The translations under genes and the position numbers were made by a program. The notes beneath the pieces are model-generated. The model worked only from the letters and a program-made list of their open reading frames with translations, was not told where the DNA came from and searched no databases. Below, piece after piece: positions 1 to 8,398 of a stretch of 64,000 nt of DNA. Positions within the stretch are counted from its first letter, which is position 1; each line of letters opens with the position of its first letter. The DNA is from an uncultured Alphaproteobacteria bacterium (GTDB lineage Bacteria > Pseudomonadota > Alphaproteobacteria > Rhodobacterales > Rhodobacteraceae), in contig CAKMYZ010000006.1 in the NCBI GenBank assembly GCA_929200255.1, positions 62,001-126,000 of the forward strand, given 5' to 3'.

Positions 1-325
1 TGGGTCAACGGATTTTTAACACAAAATACAGATTTATTGAGTTGACTGCCACAGCGCAAACTGGTCCGGGTCCAGCCCGGTGATTCACTCACAGTTTTGT
101 CCACAATCGCCCCACCCGCGATAAGCAGCAGAAAACCTTTTTCGTCGGCAGACTTACACCCAAAAACTCAGCCAAAAGGTGAAGTTTGTTCGCGCGCCCG
201 GACCTAACCCGCCATCAAGTTAACAAGTTATTAACTGTGATTTTAGGACGTTAACCATGCTCTGCATGCCACGACTGGCCACTCACAATAGCCGATTCTT
301 GATGGGATTGTTGATTGTTGTGATG
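1..325. other. Gene-free left edge
   Basis: About 325 bases without a convincing reading frame. The stretch holds AT-rich patches near 10-45, a single DnaA-box-like TTGTCCACA near 106-114 and a perfect CtrA-like site (listed separately). It probably includes the 3' flank of the leftward tRNA gene and control sequences for a gene lying beyond the left edge. I see no clear terminator or promoter pair here. Confidence 0.5.
220..235 (+). promoter_or_regulatory. CtrA-like binding site
   Basis: The sequence TTAA-CAAGTTA-TTAAC matches the full CtrA consensus TTAA-N7-TTAAC of Alphaproteobacteria without a mismatch. In Rhodobacterales CtrA controls motility and gene transfer agent genes. No gene starts just to the right, since the next gene is a leftward tRNA. 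The site would therefore serve a leftward gene outside the window or be fortuitous. The match is seen; function is inferred. Confidence 0.45.
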
Positions 326-402
326 TGGTCGGGGCGGAGAGATTCGAACTCCCGACCCTCTGTTCCCAAAACAGATGCGCTACCAGGCTGCGCTACGCCC
401 CG
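326..402 (-). tRNA. tRNA-Pro(UGG)
   Basis: Reading the minus strand, a full cloverleaf folds. The 7-bp acceptor stem pairs CGGGGCG with CGCCCCG. The anticodon stem pairs TCTGT with ACAGA around the loop TTTGGGA, which gives anticodon TGG for proline. The T arm is GGGAG-TTCGAAT-CTCTC. A73 is followed by an encoded CCA. Length is 77 bases with CCA. It lies 45 bases downstream of the DUF192 gene on the same strand, so it may be co-transcribed or have its own promoter in that gap. Confidence 0.97.
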
Positions 403-447
403 AACCATGTGCGGTTCTTTAGCCCCACAAAAACGATTTGAAAAGCC

Positions 448-924
448 CTAACCGTCAGTCTTTTCATCACAAGGTAAAATAGCATCGGCCCCAAAGCTGG
501 GATGTTGCATAACATCCCCTTCAGCAATGCCTAAACGGGCAGCCAGCCCGCCGTTGATCTCCAACACCATCTGAATGCCGTCACCGCCGCGGATTGGTGT
601 CAAATCACCGGGCACTGCGTTTTCGTGGATCGACAGAATCTCGCCACTGGGAGCGGCAAACAGCATATCAAGCGGAATCAGCGTGTTCTTCATCCAGAAG
701 CTGACAAACTGCGGCTCCTCATAGACAAACAGCATACCTTCCAGCAGCGGCATGTCTTCAACAAACATCAACCCCTGGGCCCGCTCTTGCGGATCATCTG
801 CGATTTCGATGCCAAAGGTCGCCTGCCCGAAATCACCCGATATCGTCAGCTTGTCATCGACGCAGACCGCCAGAATCGGCTGCGCGGCACAGCTAAACAG
901 CAGTGCCAGCGGCAAAGCCTTCAC
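448..924 (-). CDS. DUF192 family exported protein
   Basis: A 158-residue protein of the DUF192 (COG1430) family, whose biochemical role is not established. The N-terminus (residues 1-19) is a signal peptide, hydrophobic and ending ILA. The family core lies at about residues 45-105 and includes the blocks ERAQGLMF and [14 protein letters not shown]. Cysteines at position 21 and near the C-terminus (LPC) could form a disulfide in the periplasm. Its ATG overlaps the stop of the cold-shock gene by four bases, so the two are translationally coupled. Family assignment is firm; function is unknown. Confidence 0.85.
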   Translation of the reverse strand: MKALPLALLFSCAAQPILAVCVDDKLTISGDFGQATFGIEIADDPQERAQGLMFVEDMPLLEGMLFVYEEPQFVSFWMKNTLIPLDMLFAAPSGEILSIHENAVPGDLTPIRGGDGIQMVLEINGGLAARLGIAEGDVMQHPSFGADAILPCDEKTDG

Positions 925-1448
925 TTTGCCGCCACTTCCCAGCCGATGATTTCAATCGCCATGCGGCCACGTTCACCATCAACCATACGCAGCCCCACCG
1001 CTTCGCCGGATTGCAAATCTGACAACCCAGAGCGGCGTAGCACCTCGACATGCACAAACACATCATCGTTGCTGCCAAAGACATTGGCAAAACCAAAGCC
1101 CTTTGCCTTGTCGAACCACTTCACCCGGGCAGGTTCAATCGGTTTCTGGGCAATATCCTCCGGCGAGTATTCTACCATATCGCGCAATGGCAAAGCCTCA
1201 TCAGTGACAGGGGGCACAATAGAAAGCACCTCTGTCGCCTGAAGGCCCCGCTGCGTGTCCTGCACGATAATCTCAATGGCAGAGCCGTCTACAACAGACC
1301 CCTGCCCGAAATTACGCAACACGTTAGCGTGCAATAAAATATCCCGGCCGCCTTCATCTGCGACAACAAAGCCAAAGCCCTTGGTGGGATCAAACCACTT
1401 GACTTGCCCGTGCACCTGCCGTTGCGGCGCGGTGTCCTGCGTTTCCAT
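921..1448 (-). CDS. Double cold-shock-domain protein
   Basis: A nucleic-acid-binding protein with two tandem cold-shock domains, probably an RNA chaperone or antiterminator. Domain 1 starts at VKWFDPTKGFGFV (RNP1) with RNP2-like DILLH. Domain 2 starts at VKWFDKAKGFGF with RNP2-like DVFVH. An acidic linker joins them. I chose the inner ATG at 1448 (175 residues) because GAGGAA lies 7-8 bases before it. The in-frame ATG at 1475 would add nine residues but has no good ribosome site. The two-domain form (about 180 residues rather than about 70) is typical of alphaproteobacterial Csp proteins. Overlaps the downstream DUF192 gene by four bases. Confidence 0.9.
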   Translation of the reverse strand: METQDTAPQRQVHGQVKWFDPTKGFGFVVADEGGRDILLHANVLRNFGQGSVVDGSAIEIIVQDTQRGLQATEVLSIVPPVTDEALPLRDMVEYSPEDIAQKPIEPARVKWFDKAKGFGFANVFGSNDDVFVHVEVLRRSGLSDLQSGEAVGLRMVDGERGRMAIEIIGWEVAAK

Positions 1449-1562
1449 CTGTATTTCCTCTTGAATCCCGGCCATTGTTTCTGGCCGACACCCTTATTCT
1501 CATATCTTCAACTATTCATGACCGAACACTCGGCCATCCATTCATACGTGACGCGAAACTGA

Positions 1563-2168
1563 TTACGGCGAGAGGCGCGTGACCTCCCAGTCTTGATCGA
1601 CGTGCTTGCGCGACCACCGAAACCGGTCATGCAAACGAAAAGCCCCATCTGACCAAAACTCGATCTCCAGTGGCTTAATCCGAAAACCGCCCCAAAAGGG
1701 CGGACGTTCCGGGTCCGCACCTTTTTGCATCGTTACTTTAGCAACCTCAGTCATCAAAGATGCACGTGACGTCAAGGGCTGAGATTGATGAGATGCCCAC
1801 GCCCCCAATTTACTCTTCAGTGAACGTGACTGATAATAGGCGTCTGCGGTGAGCCCATCCTCTTTTTCCACAGTGCCACGCACGCGAATCTGGCGTGCCA
1901 GAGACTTCCAATGCATCACAAACGCCGCCTTGCCGGACTGAGCGATTTCTTGCCCCTTCCGACTTTCGTAGTTGGTGTAGAACACAAAAGCATCCAGCTC
2001 GATGTCTTTCAGCAGCACCATCCGCGCATTCGGCAGACCGTCGCCGTCCACCGTTGAAAGCGCAATTGCATTGGGGTCATTGGGTTCTGTTTCGCTTGCA
2101 GCATCAAGCCATTGCTGCGCAATTGCGAACGGGTTTGGTCCCGCAAAAATGCCATCACGGTCAGACAT
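1563..2168 (-). CDS. pdxH: Pyridoxamine 5'-phosphate oxidase
   Basis: FMN-dependent oxidase that makes pyridoxal 5'-phosphate from pyridoxine or pyridoxamine phosphate, the last step of vitamin B6 synthesis and salvage. The 201 residues match the family's usual length. Visible family blocks are ARMVLLKDI (FMN contact), the YTNYESRKG segment, the [11 protein letters not shown] motif near residue 125, and the C-terminal FRLHDRFRW that contacts the substrate phosphate. Cytosolic. It is divergent from fabI across a 153-base intergenic region. Confidence 0.95.
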   Translation of the reverse strand: MSDRDGIFAGPNPFAIAQQWLDAASETEPNDPNAIALSTVDGDGLPNARMVLLKDIELDAFVFYTNYESRKGQEIAQSGKAAFVMHWKSLARQIRVRGTVEKEDGLTADAYYQSRSLKSKLGAWASHQSQPLTSRASLMTEVAKVTMQKGADPERPPFWGGFRIKPLEIEFWSDGAFRLHDRFRWSRKHVDQDWEVTRLSP

Positions 2169-2234
2169 CGCTGATCCTTAACAAAACCCCCAACTACAAG
2201 GCTTAAGTTGATTTGGAGACAGTGGCAACCTTTT

Positions 2235-2248
2235 TGAACGATTGTTCA
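2235..2248. promoter_or_regulatory. Palindrome upstream of fabI
   Basis: TGAACGATTGTTCA is an inverted repeat of TGAAC/GTTCA with one internal mismatch, centred about 80 bases before fabI in the pdxH-fabI divergent region. Its form resembles operators of TetR-type fatty-acid regulators. That is inference, since no regulator gene is adjacent. Confidence 0.35.
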
Positions 2249-2321
2249 GATGCTTGCCGCATCCATTGCAATCGCCTAAACGAAATGCGACCCACATCAA
2301 AAGTGCAAAGGGAAAATTGCG

Positions 2322-3128
2322 ATGACATCACAGTTGATGCAGGGCCAACGCGGCCTAATCATGGGGCTTGCGAACGACAAATCGATTGCTTGGGGAATCG
2401 CCAAGGCCTGCGCCGATGCCGGTGCTGAACTTGCGTTTTCCTATCAAGGGGACGCGCTGAAAAAGCGGGTTGAGCCCTTGGCCGCATCGGTCGGGTCCGA
2501 CATCGTACTGCCATGTGACGTTGGCGATGAAGCGTCGATTGACGCACTCTTTGAAGCCCTTGAAGCGCGCTGGGGCAAATTGGATTTTATTGTACACGCC
2601 ATCGGTTTTTCCGACAAAGGCGAACTGCGCGGACGTTACGTTGACACCAGCCGTAACAACTTCCTGACCTCGATGGATATCTCGGTTTATTCCTTCACCG
2701 CCATTGTCCGACGCGCGGAAAAGATGATGACCGACGGCGGGTCTTGCCTCACCCTCACATACTACGGCGCTGAAAAGGTTATGCCGCATTACAACGTCAT
2801 GGGCGTGGCCAAAGCGGCACTTGAGTCCTCCGTGCGTTACCTGGCCGAGGATCTGGGCAAAGACAACATTCGCGTCAACGCCATCAGTGCGGGCACCATC
2901 AAGACGCTGGCCGCCTCTGGCATCGGCGATTTTCGGCTGATCCTGAAGTGGAACGAATACAACTCCCCCCTTCGCCGCACTGTGACGCAGGAAGAGGTCG
3001 GGAAATCGGCGCTTTATCTTCTGTCCGACCTTGGAAGCGCCGTCACCGGCGAGGTCCTGCATGTGGATGCAGGGTATCATGTTGTCGGCATGAAGGCGGT
3101 CGACGCGCCGGATATCACCAAGGAATAG
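2322..3128 (+). CDS. fabI: Enoyl-[ACP] reductase (NADH)
   Basis: Reduces trans-2-enoyl-ACP to acyl-ACP in each round of type II fatty acid synthesis. The 268-residue short-chain-dehydrogenase fold shows the FabI-type nucleotide loop GLANDKSIAWG (15-25) instead of the classical TGxxxGxG. The catalytic pattern Y-x6-K is at Y157 and K164, with the upstream tyrosine pair at 147-148, as in FabI enzymes. Only nine bases separate it from gpt, so the two are probably co-transcribed. A palindrome near 2241 may control the promoter. Confidence 0.95.
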   Translation: MTSQLMQGQRGLIMGLANDKSIAWGIAKACADAGAELAFSYQGDALKKRVEPLAASVGSDIVLPCDVGDEASIDALFEALEARWGKLDFIVHAIGFSDKGELRGRYVDTSRNNFLTSMDISVYSFTAIVRRAEKMMTDGGSCLTLTYYGAEKVMPHYNVMGVAKAALESSVRYLAEDLGKDNIRVNAISAGTIKTLAASGIGDFRLILKWNEYNSPLRRTVTQEEVGKSALYLLSDLGSAVTGEVLHVDAGYHVVGMKAVDAPDITKE

Positions 3129-3137
3129 GATGCCATC

Positions 3138-3641
3138 ATGACAGACCGCCTGCCCCATGAAAAAGGCTTTCACATCAGTTGGGATCAGATCCACCGCGAC
3201 AGCCGCGCTTTGGCTTGGCGGCTTGACGGGCATGGACCAGATGATGGCGCCTGGCGCGCGGTCGTGGCCGTCACCCGCGGCGGCATGGCCCCGGCCATGA
3301 TTGCAGCCCGTGAATTGGACATTCGCACCGTCGATACGATCAGCGTCAAAAGCTATGACCATCAGGACCAGTCAGAGGCAAAGATACTCAAGGCACCTGA
3401 TGCGACCCTCATGGGCGATGGCACTGGCATTTTGATCATCGACGATCTGGTCGACAGTGGCAAAACCCTTGAACTGGTCCGCGGGCTATATCCCAAGGCA
3501 CATTTCGCGACGGTCTATGCCAAACCAAAGGGACGGCCACAGGTCGATACCTTCATCACCGAAGTTAGTCAGGACACCTGGATTTTCTTCCCTTGGGACA
3601 TGGCGTTGCAATATGTCGAACCCTATCGCGGGAAAGACTGA
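3138..3641 (+). CDS. gpt: Xanthine phosphoribosyltransferase
   Basis: Purine salvage enzyme that couples xanthine (also guanine) to PRPP. The 167 residues carry the PRPP-binding signature [13 protein letters not shown] at about 98-110 and the upstream TRGGM loop at 46-50, the usual pattern of Gpt-type transferases. The C-terminal FFPWD segment matches the purine-binding region of the family. It follows fabI closely on the same strand. Confidence 0.9.
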   Translation: MTDRLPHEKGFHISWDQIHRDSRALAWRLDGHGPDDGAWRAVVAVTRGGMAPAMIAARELDIRTVDTISVKSYDHQDQSEAKILKAPDATLMGDGTGILIIDDLVDSGKTLELVRGLYPKAHFATVYAKPKGRPQVDTFITEVSQDTWIFFPWDMALQYVEPYRGKD

Positions 3642-3651
3642 CCTCCCGCTT

Positions 3652-3684
3652 CTTTTATTCCCAAATATCTCCGCCGGAGGCATC
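3652..3684 (+). repeat. Distant copy of intergenic repeat
   Basis: Ten bases after the gpt stop, CTTTTATTCCCAAATATC is followed by CCGCCGGAGGCATC. The last part equals the 3' core of the 36-base repeats at 14822, 36782 and 51427, while the first half has diverged. It sits in the same place, just past a stop codon and before the next transcription unit. Confidence 0.45.
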
Positions 3685-3723
3685 TGAACCAACCGTGCGC
3701 TCCGCCGTTCATTGGACATCGCT

Positions 3724-4899
3724 ATGACCCGATCCCGCACAGCAACCACCTTTGCCCCGCCGGTCATGGAAGCGCGACGCTGGCTGGACGGCGTCAGTCA
3801 CCCAGCGGATCGCCCCTTGCTCAACGTCAGTCAGGCCGCGCCGGTTGATCCGCCGCCCGCCGAAATGCGCGATGCGATGGCCGACATCATCCGCAGCGAT
3901 GCGGACGCCCATCTTTATGGGCCGGTTCTGGGGTTGCCTGCCTTACGTGCCGAGGTTGCCGCACAGTGGACCGCCGCATATGGCGGGGCGGTATCGCCGG
4001 ACCAAGTCGCCATCACCTCAGGCTGCAATCAGGCTTTCGCGGCGGCGATCGCCACGCTTTGCGGCGAAGATGATGAGGTGATCCTGCCGGTTCCCTACTA
4101 CTTCAACCATCGCATGTGGCTGGACATGTCCGGCGTCAAAACCGTGCCCCTTATGGTCGGTGACGGGATGATCCCCGACCCTGCGGAGGCGCAAAAGCTG
4201 ATCACAGCGCGCACCCGCGCGATTGCCTTGGTTAGCCCAAACAATCCTTGCGGGGTGGAGTACCCCTCCGCAGTGCTATCGGCGTTCATAACGCTCGCGC
4301 GCGAAAACGGCCTAGCGCTTATCGTTGATGAAACCTATCGCGATTTTGACAGCCGCAGCGGCGCGCCACATTCGCTGTTCACTGATGCAAACTGGGACGA
4401 CACTCTCATACATCTTTATTCTTTTTCAAAAGCTTACAGATTGACCGGCCATCGTGTTGGCGCCGTCGTTGCGGGAACCACGCGGCTCGCTGAAATTGAA
4501 AAATTTCTCGACACGGTGGCCATCTGCCCCAACCAGCTGGGCCAACGCGCAGCCCTTTGGGGGATGCAGAACCTTACGGGTTGGCTGGCTGGAGAGCGAT
4601 TGGAAATCCTCGATCGCCGCGCTGCGATCACGGAACATTTCCCACAGCTCGCCGCCAAAGGCTGGGAACTTCTGGGCTGTGGCGCATATTTCGCCTACGT
4701 CAAACACCCCTTTGCGATGTCGTCGGCTGATCTGGCCCCGCTTTTGGTGAAAGAAACCAGTATTCTGACTCTGCCCGGCACCATGTTCATGCCCGACGAT
4801 ATGCCCGGAGGTAACAGCCAATTGCGCATCGCTTTTGCCAACATCGACCGGGCCGGGGTGGCGACCTTGTTCAACCGTCTGTCATCACTCACGCTCTGA
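3724..4899 (+). CDS. Class I/II pyridoxal-phosphate aminotransferase
   Basis: A fold-type I aminotransferase of 391 residues; the substrate cannot be read from the sequence. Visible are the PLP lysine in SFSKAYRLTGHR (K236 from the ATG), the cofactor Asp/Tyr segment VDETYRDF (about 201-208) and the SPNNPCG motif (about 171-177), all usual for aspartate- or tyrosine-type enzymes. The ATG at 3724 was chosen over an in-frame TTG at 3712; neither has a strong ribosome site. It stands alone between gpt and the PpiD-like gene. Confidence 0.85.
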   Translation: MTRSRTATTFAPPVMEARRWLDGVSHPADRPLLNVSQAAPVDPPPAEMRDAMADIIRSDADAHLYGPVLGLPALRAEVAAQWTAAYGGAVSPDQVAITSGCNQAFAAAIATLCGEDDEVILPVPYYFNHRMWLDMSGVKTVPLMVGDGMIPDPAEAQKLITARTRAIALVSPNNPCGVEYPSAVLSAFITLARENGLALIVDETYRDFDSRSGAPHSLFTDANWDDTLIHLYSFSKAYRLTGHRVGAVVAGTTRLAEIEKFLDTVAICPNQLGQRAALWGMQNLTGWLAGERLEILDRRAAITEHFPQLAAKGWELLGCGAYFAYVKHPFAMSSADLAPLLVKETSILTLPGTMFMPDDMPGGNSQLRIAFANIDRAGVATLFNRLSSLTL

Positions 4900-4963
4900 C
4901 CCTTGCGCCCCTGATCCCCGCCCCTTATTCATGCGCAAACCAGCGATAAATGCAGGCAGGAAC

Positions 4964-6802
4964 ATGGCACAGAAAAGCAACAAACGTTACGGCGCATGGA
5001 TCATCGTGGGCGTGATCCTCCTGGGTCTTGCTGGCTTTGGCACAGGCGGGCTGAGCGGGAATATTCGCAACATCGGCACCGTCGGTGAAAAAGAGGTTTC
5101 GGTCATCGCATATCAACGTGCTTTGAACGAGCAAATCCGGGCGCTTTCGGCACAATTTGGTCAACAGATCTCATTTCAGCAGGCGCAGGCCTTTGGCATC
5201 GATCAAATAGCGCTGAACCAGGTCGTGCTCTTGCGCACCCTCGACAATGAAGCCAGCGCATTGGGTCTGTCGGTGGGCGATGAACGTGTCTTTGAACAGC
5301 TCCAATCCACGCCGGCGTTTCAAGGGGCCGGTGGCTTCAATCGTGAAACCTATCGTCTGGCGTTGCAACAATCCGGCCAATCGGCGGCGGAATACGAAAC
5401 CAGCATTCGCGAAGAAACCGCCCGTACCTTACTGCAAGGTGCTGTTGTCAGTGGCTTACCGACGCCTGACGCTTATGCCGACGCGCTGGTGCAATACATC
5501 GGCGAAGGCCGCAGCATCACCTGGGCAACCATTGATGATACAGCCCTGACAGCGCCCGTTCCCGGCGCGACCGATGAGGATGTACAAACCTACTACGACG
5601 AAAACCCGGCTGAATTCACCCTGCCCGAGACCCGCAACATCACTTATGTCTGGCTGACACCTGCCATGGTCCGCGACGAAATGACCGTCTCGGACGAGGC
5701 GGTAGCCCAGCTTTATGAGCAGCGTCTCGATGAGTTCATGCAACCTGAACGCCGGCTTGTTGAACGTCTGGTTTATCTCAATCAGGACCGCGCTGCCGAG
5801 GCGATGGCCCGGCTGGACGCAGGTGATGTGACATTCGAAGATCTCGTTGCAGAACGCGGGCTGACGCTCGCTGATGTCGATCTGGGTGACGTCGATCAGG
5901 CCGACCTTGGTGCCGCGGGCGACGCAGCCTTTGCCGCTGATCCCGGTGATGTGGTGGGGCCGTTCAATGCCTCACTCGGTCCTGCACTATTCCGTGTAAA
6001 TGCTGTTCTGGCCGCACAGGAAACGCCACTTGACGACGCAGCGCCCATGCTGCGCGATGAACTGGCTACGGAGGCCGCACGCGAATTCATCAACGATCAA
6101 GCCGATAGCATGATCGATTTGATTGCCGGCGGGGCAAGCATGGCCGACCTCGCTGATCGTACGGATATGGAATTGGGCACCGTTGCATGGACACCGGATA
6201 ACGCCGAAGGCATCGCCGCCTATGACAGTTTCCGCAATCAGGCGGCTATTGTGGAAGAGGGCCAGTTCCCAGAGCTTCATGACCTCTCTGACGGTGGCAT
6301 CTTTGCCCTGAACCTCGACAGCATCACGCCGCCGACCCTGCAACCGCTTGACGCGGTCCGCGAAGATGTGACCTCCGCATGGCAGGTCCAGCGTCGGCAG
6401 CAGGCCGTCATGGAAAAGGCCGCAGAAATTGCCGCCGATATTCTGCCCTTTACCGGTTTTGACACGCTTGGCCTGACCGCACAAACCGAAGAAGCGCTGA
6501 CACGGCGCAGCTTTGTCGAAGGCACACCACCGGAATTCAATGACACCATTTTTGCCATGTCCGTGGGGGATGTTGAGGTGCTGGACGCCGAAAACCGCGC
6601 CATCGTTGTGCGGCTCGACGGAGTTTCCGCACCTGATTTGGCCGATGAAAGTATCGTCGCCCAACGTGATGCTGTGGGCACCAATGCAGGCGCGGGCATC
6701 GCGCAGGACATCTTTGATGCCTATGTGACCCGCCTTCAGCAAGAGACCGGGCAAAACCTTAACCAAGCGACGATCAACGCGGTCAACGCGCAGTTCCAAT
6801 AG
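4964..6802 (+). CDS. PpiD/SurA-type periplasmic folding factor
   Basis: A membrane-anchored chaperone of the SurA_N/PpiD type, expected to help outer-membrane and periplasmic proteins fold. The ATG at 4964 follows GCAGG at good spacing and gives 612 residues; the reading frame stays open further upstream but lacks a start signal. One transmembrane segment (about residues 8-30, GAWIIVGVILLGLAG) is followed by a SurA-like N-terminal domain with the repeated pattern F.REtYr. A parvulin-type region near 230-370 is degenerate, so catalytic isomerase activity is doubtful. trpE begins eight bases downstream, suggesting co-transcription. Confidence 0.85.
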   Translation: MAQKSNKRYGAWIIVGVILLGLAGFGTGGLSGNIRNIGTVGEKEVSVIAYQRALNEQIRALSAQFGQQISFQQAQAFGIDQIALNQVVLLRTLDNEASALGLSVGDERVFEQLQSTPAFQGAGGFNRETYRLALQQSGQSAAEYETSIREETARTLLQGAVVSGLPTPDAYADALVQYIGEGRSITWATIDDTALTAPVPGATDEDVQTYYDENPAEFTLPETRNITYVWLTPAMVRDEMTVSDEAVAQLYEQRLDEFMQPERRLVERLVYLNQDRAAEAMARLDAGDVTFEDLVAERGLTLADVDLGDVDQADLGAAGDAAFAADPGDVVGPFNASLGPALFRVNAVLAAQETPLDDAAPMLRDELATEAAREFINDQADSMIDLIAGGASMADLADRTDMELGTVAWTPDNAEGIAAYDSFRNQAAIVEEGQFPELHDLSDGGIFALNLDSITPPTLQPLDAVREDVTSAWQVQRRQQAVMEKAAEIAADILPFTGFDTLGLTAQTEEALTRRSFVEGTPPEFNDTIFAMSVGDVEVLDAENRAIVVRLDGVSAPDLADESIVAQRDAVGTNAGAGIAQDIFDAYVTRLQQETGQNLNQATINAVNAQFQ

Positions 6803-6810
6803 GCAGTTCT

Positions 6811-8319
6811 ATGGCCCTCCTGCCCGACTATGACCAATTCGCCAGCGGCTATGACGCCGGCGCCAACCAGATCGTCTATACACGGATCGCGGCTGATCTC
6901 GACACACCGGTGTCCCTGATGCTCAAGCTGTCAGGGGCAGGCCGAAATGCCTTCATGCTGGAAAGTGTGACAGGCGGCGAAGTGCGTGGGCGCTATTCGA
7001 TTGTGGGCATGAACCCTGATCTGATCTGGGAATGCCGGGGCACATCATCGCGGGTCAATCGCGAAGCTCGTTTTGATGACACCGCATTTGTCAATCAACC
7101 CGAGGACCCGCTGACAGCCCTGCGCGGTTTACTCGCCGAATCGCGCATTGATCTGCCTGCCGACCTGCCTGCCGCCTCTGCGGGGCTGTTTGGTTATCTG
7201 GGCTATGACACAATCCGCTTGGTGGAACATTTGCCTGACATCAACCCTGATCCGTTGGGTCTGCCGGATGCGGTGATGCTGCGCCCGTCGGTAGTTGCGG
7301 TTCTGGATGGAGTGAAGGGCGATGTGATTCTTGTGGCCCCGGCCTACGTGAATTCCGGTCTGCCTGCACGTGCCGCCTATGCGCAGGCGGCAGAGCGGGT
7401 GATGGACGCGCAACGCGCGCTGGAACGTCCCATGCCCAGCGAAGACCGCGCCTTGGCAGACCCTGCACCAACCGCCGCACCCGTCTCAAACTTTGGCCAT
7501 GATGAGTATCTCGCCGCCGTTGAGAAGGCCAAAGACTATATCAAGGCCGGTGACATCTTTCAGGTTGTTCCATCGCAACGCTGGGCCCAGGATTTTCGCG
7601 AACCGCCCTTTTCGCTTTATCGCTCATTGCGGCGCACGAATCCTTCGCCATTTATGTTTTTCTTCAACTTTGGTGGTTTCCAGGTCATCGGGGCCAGTCC
7701 CGAAATCCTTGTCCGTGTCTTTGGGAATGAGGTCACAATCCGCCCCATCGCAGGCACTCGCCCCCGTGGTGCAACCGTGGCCGAAGACAACGCCAATGAG
7801 GCCGATCTGATGGCCGACCAGAAGGAGTTGGCAGAGCATCTGATGCTGCTGGATCTGGGTCGCAATGACACCGGCAAGGTCAGCAAAATCGGCACCGTAC
7901 GCCCCACCGAACAGTTCATTGTCGAGCGCTACAGCCATGTGATGCACATCGTCTCCAACGTAGTCGGTGAACTGGCAGATGATCAGGACGCGCTGAGTGC
8001 CTTCTTTGCCGGTATGCCCGCGGGGACGGTGTCCGGGGCGCCCAAGGTACGTGCGATGGAAATCATCGATGAGTTGGAACCCGAAAAGCGTGGCGTCTAC
8101 GGAGGCGGTTGCGGGTACTTTAGCGCCAATGGCGACATGGACATGTGTATCGCGCTACGCACCGCGGTGCTGAAAGACAAAAAGCTATATATTCAGGCCG
8201 GTGGTGGCGTTGTTTACGACAGTGACCCAGAGGCCGAGTACCAAGAGACCGTACACAAATCGAACGCGATCCGCAAAGCTGCGGCTGATGCTGCGATGTT
8301 TCGCGGCGGAGGCAATTAA
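6811..8319 (+). CDS. trpE: Anthranilate synthase component I
   Basis: Converts chorismate to anthranilate, using ammonia supplied by TrpG; first step of tryptophan synthesis. Its 502 residues include the N-terminal feedback region with MLES (the LLES-type tryptophan-binding element, about 50-53) and the C-terminal chorismate-binding domain. That domain shows RPIAGTRPRG, the HLMLLDLGRND block and GGCGYFSANGDMD. It is separated from trpGDC by a convergent gene, so the trp genes form two units. A two-hairpin element directly follows the stop. No leader peptide or attenuator was seen, because only eight bases separate it from the gene before. Confidence 0.96.
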   Translation: MALLPDYDQFASGYDAGANQIVYTRIAADLDTPVSLMLKLSGAGRNAFMLESVTGGEVRGRYSIVGMNPDLIWECRGTSSRVNREARFDDTAFVNQPEDPLTALRGLLAESRIDLPADLPAASAGLFGYLGYDTIRLVEHLPDINPDPLGLPDAVMLRPSVVAVLDGVKGDVILVAPAYVNSGLPARAAYAQAAERVMDAQRALERPMPSEDRALADPAPTAAPVSNFGHDEYLAAVEKAKDYIKAGDIFQVVPSQRWAQDFREPPFSLYRSLRRTNPSPFMFFFNFGGFQVIGASPEILVRVFGNEVTIRPIAGTRPRGATVAEDNANEADLMADQKELAEHLMLLDLGRNDTGKVSKIGTVRPTEQFIVERYSHVMHIVSNVVGELADDQDALSAFFAGMPAGTVSGAPKVRAMEIIDELEPEKRGVYGGGCGYFSANGDMDMCIALRTAVLKDKKLYIQAGGGVVYDSDPEAEYQETVHKSNAIRKAAADAAMFRGGGN

Positions 8320-8331
8320 GCGACCAAAAGT

Positions 8332-8389
8332 AAAGATTTTTAGCTAAAAATCTTTTGCGCGCAGAACAATTTTCTGCCGAAAATTGTTC
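8332..8389. repeat. Two-hairpin intergenic element
   Basis: Between convergent genes lie two perfect inverted repeats. The first, 8332-8355, is a 24-base palindrome with half AAAGATTTTTAG. The second, 8364-8389, pairs GAACAATTTTC with GAAAATTGTTC around a TGCC loop. The linker is TGCGCGCA. No strong T-tract follows, so this is not a standard terminator, though it may act as a bidirectional one. A similar pair of hairpins with different stems follows gap1 (42563-42607). Confidence 0.75.
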
Positions 8390-8398
8390 GCTCGGGTG

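Noticed and set aside
1..325. A possible replication origin
   Set aside because: Only one imperfect DnaA box is seen, and no dnaA, parAB or hemE gene is nearby.
257..451. A 64-codon plus-strand frame
   Set aside because: It runs through the tRNA-Pro gene in antisense; its protein is the usual tRNA-derived artefact.
2355..3362. A long minus-strand frame opposite fabI and gpt
   Set aside because: It is the antisense of well-recognised enzymes and shows no family features.
8332..8389. Reading the two hairpins as plain terminators for trpE
   Set aside because: Neither is followed by a T-run, and the same layout recurs after gap1, so they were recorded as a separate element.
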